A DNA stretch of 6,158 nt from NCBI GenBank assembly GCA_001897035.1, contig MKRS01000615.1, positions 1 through 6,158 of the forward strand. The letters are read 5' to 3'. Under the pieces are notes generated by a model. The model was given only the letters and a program-made list of their open reading frames with translations. It did not search any database and was not told the DNA's origin. This document shows positions 1 to 5,168 of the stretch, one piece after another. Position 1 is the stretch's first letter, and each line of letters starts with the position of its first letter. The position numbers were made by a program, and so were the translations under genes. The DNA is from Bacteroidales bacterium 45-6 (GTDB lineage Bacteria; Bacteroidota; Bacteroidia; Bacteroidales; Dysgonomonadaceae).

Positions 1-566
1 AGAAAGAATGTCCTGAGCGTATCAATGGTCAGGGCGGCAGCATTGAACAATAACTCAAAGAAATCCCGAATTACCTCCCTGAACCATGCTTTGATATCAT
101 ACCAAAGCCGTTCGCCCCACATACTGACAATTTCGGCAGCATCGGTAATGCCGAGTTCTTTCATTTTCTGGTCATACACTTCATCATCGACAAGCCATGC
201 TTTGCCCTCACGCAAACGGGCTTCATATTCCAAATTGTCTTTTTGTTGCTGTAATGCTTCCACATTAACCATTTGGTTTTCCATAATGGTATGCGCACCC
301 TTTACAACAGGTGACATAACCGCATTGATAGTTCCCAACACGATTGTGGGGAAAAACATGATGCACAGCCCAATCGCAAACGGACGAAGCAAAGGAAACA
401 CGTCGATAGGCTCGGCACGACTTAACGCCTGCCATACCCTGTACGCCACATAGAACAGTGCGCCCAGTCCCGCTACCCCCTTTGCAACGCCAATCATGTC
501 GCTGCAAAGAGGTATCATGTTTTGGTACAGATTCTGTAAAATCTGATGTAGATTGTCAAAATTCAT
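1..566 (-). CDS. traJ: TraJ, conjugative transposon membrane protein (5' part; 3' end beyond the window)
   Basis: The reading frame opens with ATG at 566 and stays open for 188 codons to the window edge, so the C-terminus is missing. The protein starts MNFDNLHQILQNLYQNM and has a hydrophobic stretch at about residues 24-45, another at about 62-86 (RPFAIGLCIMFFPTIVLGTI), a charged, partly helical region at about 95-165, and the start of a further membrane segment at the cut. This matches TraJ of the CTnDOT-type Bacteroidota transfer operons, a polytopic inner-membrane protein thought to play the VirB6-like channel role in mating-pair formation. It begins 19 bases after the traI stop codons, so it belongs to the same transcript. 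The leader before the ATG is AT-rich without a clear Shine-Dalgarno motif, which is normal for Bacteroidota. Family recognition is from memory of the sequence pattern and gene order; the VirB6 analogy is family knowledge, not seen here. Confidence 0.93.
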   Translation of the reverse strand, partial: MNFDNLHQILQNLYQNMIPLCSDMIGVAKGVAGLGALFYVAYRVWQALSRAEPIDVFPLLRPFAIGLCIMFFPTIVLGTINAVMSPVVKGAHTIMENQMVNVEALQQQKDNLEYEARLREGKAWLVDDEVYDQKMKELGITDAAEIVSMWGERLWYDIKAWFREVIRDFFELLFNAAALTIDTLRTFF

Positions 567-585
567 AACTGACTACATTTACTTA

Positions 586-1206
586 TTACCAATACCTTTC
601 GGATGGATTACCATACAGTGCCAATACCCTGTCCATATCATTTTTTTCCTTAGCCCGGATATAGGATACGGATATACTCTTTTGGGTAAAATACTTAGTC
701 AGGTTACGGTACTCCAACATCTTGTTGTGAATCTGGTCGATTACGTCCATGCGTTCTTTGTCGGAAAGGGAAAGCCCGTTGCTTCCGGTAACAACGTTTC
801 TCAAATCCGTTACCAACGCTCCCCCTTCTTCCAACAGCTTGGCATAACCAGTTGAAATGGCTGCCAACTCATTTGCAGAGAAATTAGGATCACTTACCAT
901 TTTATTAAATCCGGTAACATACATGTCCGTAATCTCACTTACCATTTCGATAGTCTTCTGAACCTTACGTGCATCTTTAATCAGATTGTGGACTGATTTG
1001 AGTGCGTCGTAGTATTCCTTACCTTGTTTGTAAATTTTGATGCTCTCGTTCAGGTTGTTTATCATGTTGGATGCCGTCGAAGTACCTTGTACCGCACTGA
1101 TGATATTTTGTACCAGATTGGTCGGGTCGGCAACAACCCACTGCGCTTTTGCCTGAAAGGAGAACATGCTTAGTGCCACTGCAAGGCACATAAATATTCG
1201 TTTCAT
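586..1206 (-). CDS. traI: TraI, exported conjugation protein (DUF4141 family)
   Basis: This 206-residue protein has a clear N-terminal signal peptide (MKRIFMCLAVALSMFSFQAKA, probable cleavage before QWVV), so it is exported to the periplasm. The mature part begins with WVVADPTNLVQNI and is predominantly helical, with long amphipathic stretches (about residues 45-110 and 150-195) and no further membrane segment. This layout fits the DUF4141/TraI proteins that precede TraJ in CTnDOT-type transfer operons. Their architecture (signal peptide, helical body, start DPTNLVQN) recalls VirB5/P-type pilus-tip proteins, but that link is an analogy. The ATG at 1206 is preceded by an A-rich leader without a Shine-Dalgarno motif, typical of Bacteroidota. 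The gene ends in two consecutive TAA codons (586-588 and the next three bases to the left), 19 bases before traJ. It should not be confused with the relaxase called TraI in F plasmids. Confidence 0.93.
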   Translation of the reverse strand: MKRIFMCLAVALSMFSFQAKAQWVVADPTNLVQNIISAVQGTSTASNMINNLNESIKIYKQGKEYYDALKSVHNLIKDARKVQKTIEMVSEITDMYVTGFNKMVSDPNFSANELAAISTGYAKLLEEGGALVTDLRNVVTGSNGLSLSDKERMDVIDQIHNKMLEYRNLTKYFTQKSISVSYIRAKEKNDMDRVLALYGNPSERYW

Positions 1207-1251
1207 AACTTTTACTTTTTAAATTATTACTGATTGAATTTCGACTGTACG

Positions 1252-1554
1252 TTAATCGTACACCCGTTTGTAATCGCCTTCGGTAGCAAGCAGGAGCATA
1301 TCCCGCTCACTATCGTAGATAATGCGTATCATGCCATAGAAATTGAAAAAGGTATATCCCCAACATTGGAATAAAGGGACGGTAAACGCCGTATCGTGTT
1401 TGTAAATAAACTGCAACCGGAATTGACTACCGTCATGGTAAATCCTGATGCTTGGGGAACCGCAAAGACTTTCCCATGTCCCGCAAATATCACGAAGCGG
1501 AAAAGAGGTTAGCACTTGCAGAGCCGTAGCTGGCATATATCTTTTTCTTTTCAT
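1252..1554 (-). CDS. Small conserved tra-operon protein, DUF3876-like
   Basis: This 100-residue protein lies between traG and traI. Its start codon at 1554 is two bases after the traG stop, and an AGGAG motif on the minus strand (1567-1563), inside the end of traG, sits 8 bases upstream, which fixes the start and suggests translational coupling. The protein has no signal peptide or membrane segment. It shows an all-beta-looking pattern of alternating aromatic and hydrophobic residues: DICGTWESL at 22-30, then PSIRIYHDG, FRLQFIYK, and a closing IRIIYDSERDMLLLA strand pair. Small DUF3876 proteins are commonly annotated at this position in CTnDOT-type elements, and I assign it there from position, size and the GTW..LCGSPSIRIY pattern. 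The gene may correspond to what some maps call traH, but I am not certain. Its molecular role is unknown. Confidence 0.8.
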   Translation of the reverse strand: MKRKRYMPATALQVLTSFPLRDICGTWESLCGSPSIRIYHDGSQFRLQFIYKHDTAFTVPLFQCWGYTFFNFYGMIRIIYDSERDMLLLATEGDYKRVYD

Positions 1555-1556
1555 GG

Positions 1557-4055
1557 CTATTGCTCCTGTCGTTTGCTTTCGGCAAGTTGTTTAATCGCCA
1601 GTTCGATATTGCCGTCCAGTTTTTCGGTCAGTTGCAGCAGTTCCAGTTTTTCGGATTCTTCCGTTGTGTACGTGTAGTATTCTTCTAAACTGACTTCTGT
1701 GGCATAGACCGCCGACTGCACACCGCCCAGTCCGAACCAAACTTCTTTGTATTTTCGGCTTGGAGCATTCGACATATTAATTGAGAGTACCTGCGACTTT
1801 TCCTTTTCGGTCAATCCGAGCAACGCCTGAATACTGTCAAACTTGTTCATGTATTTGCGTTGGTCTAATAGGATTTTGCAATCGCTGTTATTGATAATAC
1901 TCTCTTTCACGATAGGAGAAGCGATAATATCATCGACTTCCTGCGTTACGACAATGGCTTCGCCGAAGAACTTACGAACGGTCTTAAAGAGGTACTTAAT
2001 GTACTCTGCCATACCCTCTTTGGCAATCGCTTTCCATGCTTCTTCGATTAATATCATCTTGCGGATACCCTGTAACCGCCTCATTTTGTGTATAAAAACT
2101 TCCATGATAATAATCGTAACCACAGGAAAGAGGATTTTGTGGTCTTTTATCGCATCAATTTCAAAGACAATGAAGCGTTTAGACAACAAATCCAGTTGCT
2201 TATCCGAGTTCAACAGGAAATCATATTCGCCCCCACGATAGTACGGCTCAAGCACGTTCAGGAAATTGGCAATGTCAAAATCCTTTTCACGCACTTTCTT
2301 TTCTTCCAGTACCTTTTTGTAATCGTCCCGGACGAACTCATAGAATGTATTGAAAGAGGGTATCAGCTTCCTGTCGGTTTTCAGTTTGTCTATATACTGG
2401 CTGACTGCATTGGAGAGGGCAACTTCCTCCGCCCGTGAAGGCGGCTCGTTATCCCTTTTCCACAGGGTAAGAATTAGCGTTTTTATACTCTCACGCTTTT
2501 CAATATCGAAGACATTATCATCCGTGAAAAATGGATTAAATGAAATCGGATTTTCTTCGGTATAAGTGAAGTACACCCCATCCTGACCGTTGGTCTTACG
2601 GTTAATCAGGTTGCATAATCCCTGATAGGAGTTACCCGTGTCCACTAACACGATATGCGTTCCCTGTTCGTAATACTGGCGGCACATGTGGTTGGTAAAA
2701 AATGACTTACCGCTTCCGCTCGGTCCAAGAATGAATTTATTACGGTTCGTAATAATTCCTTTCTTCATGGGCAGATCGGAAATATCTACATGGAGAGGTT
2801 TTCCCGAAACCCTGTCCGCCATTTTGATACCGAACGGACTGGGCGAACTGCGGTAGTTTGTTTCTTCAGTAAAGAAACAAAGAGCAGGTTCGATAAACGT
2901 GTAGAACGATTCTTCCACAGGAAAATCACCACCGTTGCCCGGCATACCTGCCCAGTACAAAGTAGCGGCATCCACCGTATTATGTCGTGGCTTACACTCC
3001 ATAAGAGCCAACTGGCTACCCACGTCGTTGCGGATATGTTTGAGTTCTTCCACGTCATCACTCCATGCCAATACGTTGAAGTGCGCCCGAATAGAAGTCA
3101 GTCCAAATAAATGTGCTTCGTTCAGGTATTGGTCGATCCACTCCTTATTGATTTGGTTTCCACGACTATACCTTGAAAGCGACTGCATATTCCTTGCACT
3201 TTTCTCGAATTTTCGTAGGTTTTCCGCACTATCTTCGATAAACAGATATTGGTTGTAGATATGGTCGCACGACAAGAGCAAACCGACGGGCGAAGCGAAA
3301 GACAAACGGCAGTCGCTCCGGTCGGTCGATAGTTTTTCATATCGCATATCCGTTCCGATACGTCCGGGCAGATCTTCCGCATCCGAAAGCGTATGCAGGC
3401 AGACGTGTTTACTTCCTACCCGAAGCCCATCCGCTCCCAGTTCCAAATCTTCCAAACAAGTAGTATCGTCCAATGACAGGGCGAAATACTTTTCGATAAG
3501 TCCGGCAGAAGTGTCTGTTCCTGTAATTTCATCGGAACTGATACGGGTAAGGCGTATAAATCCGCTATCGTTCATTATCCGTTCAAACTGTCCGACGGCT
3601 TCCAAGAACTTCACGCTTGTATCCTTGTTCACTTCCTTTGGGATAATATTCCCACGACAAAGCGACGAAAAATTGCTCTGCATTCTCATTCGCTCTTTGG
3701 TTGTTTTGGTAAGGAACAGGAAGCATGAGTGATTCAGGAACGGGCGTTCGTTGAAGTGCTTTTCAAAATTGCGGGATAAGAAACTCATATCGTCCTTATC
3801 GGTAGCGGGTTTGTAGGTTTCACGCACAAACCAATCCTGCTTATGCATCACACAGTATTCGGGCAGGACTTTTACCGCTTTCGCCCAAGACGAATGAATT
3901 GCTTCGTATTCGGTATTGGTTACGGTAAACAGTTCGGGCAGTTCCACACGGTAGGCAACCGTAATATCTGCATCCTTTGATATGATGCAGTCATGTTCGA
4001 CAGCCAACAGCGGAAACTTACTTTCGATAGTCGCCGCTTTCATAATGTTACGCAT
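1557..4055 (-). CDS. traG: TraG, VirB4-type conjugation ATPase
   Basis: This 832-residue protein is the energising ATPase of the mating-pair formation complex, acting at the cytoplasmic face of the inner membrane. The N-terminal half (about 1-400) is the VirB4/CagE N-domain. A Walker A loop, GPSGSGKS, is at 444-451. A Walker B strand with tandem glutamates, MILIEEAWK, is at 667-675, followed by the VTQEVDDI motif at 703-710 typical of VirB4/TrwK ATPases. Length and segments such as DISDLPMKKGIITNRNKF fit TraG of CTnDOT-like elements at full length. In this family TraG is VirB4-like and is not the VirD4-type coupling protein that shares the name elsewhere. ATG at 4055 is chosen because a strong AGGAGG (4067-4062) lies 6 bases upstream; the internal ATG at 4043 is an alternative. 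The start overlaps the end of traF by 8 bases, implying coupling. No frameshift or missing catalytic residue is visible. Confidence 0.97.
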   Translation of the reverse strand: MRNIMKAATIESKFPLLAVEHDCIISKDADITVAYRVELPELFTVTNTEYEAIHSSWAKAVKVLPEYCVMHKQDWFVRETYKPATDKDDMSFLSRNFEKHFNERPFLNHSCFLFLTKTTKERMRMQSNFSSLCRGNIIPKEVNKDTSVKFLEAVGQFERIMNDSGFIRLTRISSDEITGTDTSAGLIEKYFALSLDDTTCLEDLELGADGLRVGSKHVCLHTLSDAEDLPGRIGTDMRYEKLSTDRSDCRLSFASPVGLLLSCDHIYNQYLFIEDSAENLRKFEKSARNMQSLSRYSRGNQINKEWIDQYLNEAHLFGLTSIRAHFNVLAWSDDVEELKHIRNDVGSQLALMECKPRHNTVDAATLYWAGMPGNGGDFPVEESFYTFIEPALCFFTEETNYRSSPSPFGIKMADRVSGKPLHVDISDLPMKKGIITNRNKFILGPSGSGKSFFTNHMCRQYYEQGTHIVLVDTGNSYQGLCNLINRKTNGQDGVYFTYTEENPISFNPFFTDDNVFDIEKRESIKTLILTLWKRDNEPPSRAEEVALSNAVSQYIDKLKTDRKLIPSFNTFYEFVRDDYKKVLEEKKVREKDFDIANFLNVLEPYYRGGEYDFLLNSDKQLDLLSKRFIVFEIDAIKDHKILFPVVTIIIMEVFIHKMRRLQGIRKMILIEEAWKAIAKEGMAEYIKYLFKTVRKFFGEAIVVTQEVDDIIASPIVKESIINNSDCKILLDQRKYMNKFDSIQALLGLTEKEKSQVLSINMSNAPSRKYKEVWFGLGGVQSAVYATEVSLEEYYTYTTEESEKLELLQLTEKLDGNIELAIKQLAESKRQEQ

Positions 4056-4380
4056 ACGCTACCTCCTTTCCTTTCCGTTTGAAAAGGCGGTGCGGAGTTT
4101 TCCTGTTAATCAAATAGCGGGGATGTTGTTTTATAGCCATGAGTTTCATCAAGCCATGTTCCCCGTATTTTTCATTCAGGTTAAAGGTAAGCCAAACCAA
4201 TACCGAAGCAGCGATTACACCGAAGCCTATGCAGATCCACTGATCAATGCCAATCATATATATAATGACAAACACGACAAATACAGCGAGCAAGCCTCCG
4301 GCGAATATGAAAAGGTATTGGGATTTCAAACCTTTGAACTCCACACTTTTGCCTATTCCTTTATTGATATTAAACTCCAT
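4048..4380 (-). CDS. traF: TraF, small two-helix membrane protein of the transfer apparatus (DUF4133)
   Basis: A 110-residue protein starts MEFNINKGIGKSVEFKGLKSQYLF. It has two adjacent transmembrane helices, about residues 22-44 (LFIFAGGLLAVFVVFVIIYMIGI) and about 49-65 (IGFGVIAASVLVWLTF), then a basic tail ending RLFKRKGKEVAYA. This is the layout of VirB3-like proteins, and DUF4133/TraF occupies the VirB3 position, just before the VirB4-type ATPase, in Bacteroidota transfer operons. The open frame extends upstream to an ATG at 4467, but that would overlap traE by about 64 bases and add an unrelated-looking leader, so I place the start at 4380, 23 bases after traE. The stop codon overlaps the traG start. 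The VirB3 equivalence is inferred from topology and position. Confidence 0.92.
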   Translation of the reverse strand: MEFNINKGIGKSVEFKGLKSQYLFIFAGGLLAVFVVFVIIYMIGIDQWICIGFGVIAASVLVWLTFNLNEKYGEHGLMKLMAIKQHPRYLINRKTPHRLFKRKGKEVAYA

Positions 4381-4403
4381 AACTCTTTTGGGTATGAAGT
4401 CGA

Positions 4404-4706
4404 TTAAAGGAAAAAGGAGCGCAGAATGGTCGCAGCTACTATCAAGAAGATACACGCACCGAACCAACTGGCGGCAGTTTTGCTCGTGTCGGGATCGCCC
4501 GAACTGAACTTCCCATACACCTTTACCCCACCAATCAAGCCGACAACGGCTCCGATTGCGTATATCAATTTTGTTCCCGGATCGAAATAACTGGTCACCA
4601 TGTTGGTAGCTTCGGTAATACCACCGACACCGTTACCTTGTGCGAATGCACTTGAAACAGCAGCCAGAATAAAGGCTGCCGACATAAGAACTTTTTTCTT
4701 TGTCAT
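4404..4706 (-). CDS. traE: TraE, pilin-like exported membrane protein (DUF4134)
   Basis: This 100-residue protein has a signal peptide (MTKKKVLMSAAFILAAVSSAFA, probable cleavage before QGNG). A short soluble stretch (GVGGITEATNMVTSYFDPGTK) follows, then two hydrophobic helices at about 46-63 and 82-97 separated by a hydrophilic loop (KFSSGDPDTSKTAAS). Size and topology are those of VirB2-type pilins, and DUF4134/TraE is the conserved first membrane gene of the CTnDOT-type mating-pair module. The ATG at 4706 is preceded by an AT-rich leader (CAATTTCTCAAT) without a Shine-Dalgarno motif. A perfect stem-loop lies 19 bases further upstream and could influence expression. The pilin role is inferred from topology and operon position. 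Confidence 0.94.
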   Translation of the reverse strand: MTKKKVLMSAAFILAAVSSAFAQGNGVGGITEATNMVTSYFDPGTKLIYAIGAVVGLIGGVKVYGKFSSGDPDTSKTAASWFGACIFLIVAATILRSFFL

Positions 4707-4880
4707 ATTGAGAAATTGTTAAAATGGTAAGTGGGGTGGATAGTCCCACTTACCGGGTTGTTACTATTGAATTTTTTTAGTGGTAGGTCATAAGACCCTT
4801 TTGTTGTCGGCTTATTCGACGCTAACCGTAATCTCTTTCTTTCATCTCTTTTTTGTTTTACATTATTAATACTGTTCGCT
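4707..4880 (-). promoter_or_regulatory. Intergenic leader upstream of traE
   Basis: This is the only sizeable gap in the operon, about 174 bases. It contains the stem-loop described separately and a minor GGTC-TTAT-GACC hairpin near 4788-4799. No match to the Bacteroidota -7 element TAnnTTTG is visible on the minus strand, so a separate traE promoter is not supported. An open frame through the gap looks random (basic, low complexity), and I do not call a gene here. Confidence 0.4.
4726..4754 (-). promoter_or_regulatory. Perfect 10-bp stem-loop in the traE leader
   Basis: On the plus strand GGTAAGTGGG (4726-4735) is exactly complementary to CCCACTTACC (4745-4754), with a 9-base loop. In the traE transcript the hairpin ends 19 bases before the start codon. 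No run of U follows it (the next bases are ATTTTAACAA), so it is not a convincing intrinsic terminator. It may be an RNA stability or translation-control element, or a weak attenuator separating the upstream gene from the traE-J block. The structure is seen directly; its function is inference. Confidence 0.65.
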
Positions 4881-5165
4881 CTATGCGAAATCTCTGATAT
4901 TAAAAGTGTCGGGAGCCTTCTTCTCGCTTCCCATTGTTCCGGCTTCCTTATCTTTCCGCTCATAGAAAGCTGAAAGGCTCTCCGCCATCAGGTCGGTAAC
5001 GATTCGCTTTGCATCGGGTTTACCTGAAACCACCTGCTCAAACAGATCGGTCTGCCGTATCTCCAACAGGGTATCACCTGCCTTTTTCTTTTGTTCGGGA
5101 GTGGCTTCATCCTTACGGTTTACCGTGCGAACCATATTTCCCAAATCATCTAACGTGAAGGGATC
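4881..5165 (-). CDS. C-terminal part of a tra-operon protein upstream of TraE (possibly TraD-like), cut at the junction
   Basis: The bacterial part of this frame starts around DPFTLDDLGNMVRTVNRKDEA and ends ...DTFNIRDFA with a TAG at 4881-4883, about 95 residues. It is hydrophilic, with no signal peptide or membrane segment, and has helical charged stretches (TPEQKKKAGDTLLEIRQ; KRIVTDLMAESLSAFYERKDKEAG). In CTnDOT-type operons the genes just before traE encode small cytoplasmic proteins (traA-D), so a TraD-like protein is the best guess from position, but I do not recognise the family firmly. The frame can be read further upstream to a TTG at 5252, but the first 29 residues of that reading come from the adjoining eukaryotic exon. 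A gene call starting at 5252 would therefore be an artificial fusion. The true N-terminus of the bacterial protein is missing. Confidence 0.65.
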   Translation of the reverse strand, partial: DPFTLDDLGNMVRTVNRKDEATPEQKKKAGDTLLEIRQTDLFEQVVSGKPDAKRIVTDLMAESLSAFYERKDKEAGTMGSEKKAPDTFNIRDFA

Positions 5166-5168
5166 AGT
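5160..5168. other. Breakpoint between bacterial and eukaryote-like DNA, at a GATC
   Basis: Left of this point both codon choice and protein content are those of a Bacteroidota tra operon. Right of it the sequence is AT-rich and has spliceosomal-type introns. The base-exact join cannot be fixed without homologues, but a GATC lies at 5162-5165, right where the protein reading changes character (ETGPIT / DPFTLDD). Neither the eukaryotic exon nor the bacterial gene ends naturally here; both are cut in mid-coding sequence. Confidence 0.75.

Noticed and set aside
25..453. Long plus-strand frame opposite traJ
   Set aside because: It is the antisense shadow of traJ, whose minus-strand reading is a recognisable membrane protein. 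The same holds for the plus-strand frames opposite traG, traF and traI.
4381..4467. An upstream ATG at 4467 extending TraF by 29 residues
   Set aside because: It would overlap the traE coding sequence by about 64 bases, and the extra residues are the out-of-frame reading of traE. The start at 4380 gives the usual TraF N-terminus MEFNINKGI.
4726..4754. Intrinsic terminator for the gene upstream of traE
   Set aside because: The stem is strong but is not followed by a U-tract in the direction of transcription, and the operon continues right after it.
4703..4963. An 86-codon frame overlapping the traE leader and the end of the upstream tra gene
   Set aside because: It lies out of frame with the upstream tra gene, runs through the stem-loop, and encodes a basic low-complexity sequence without recognisable features.
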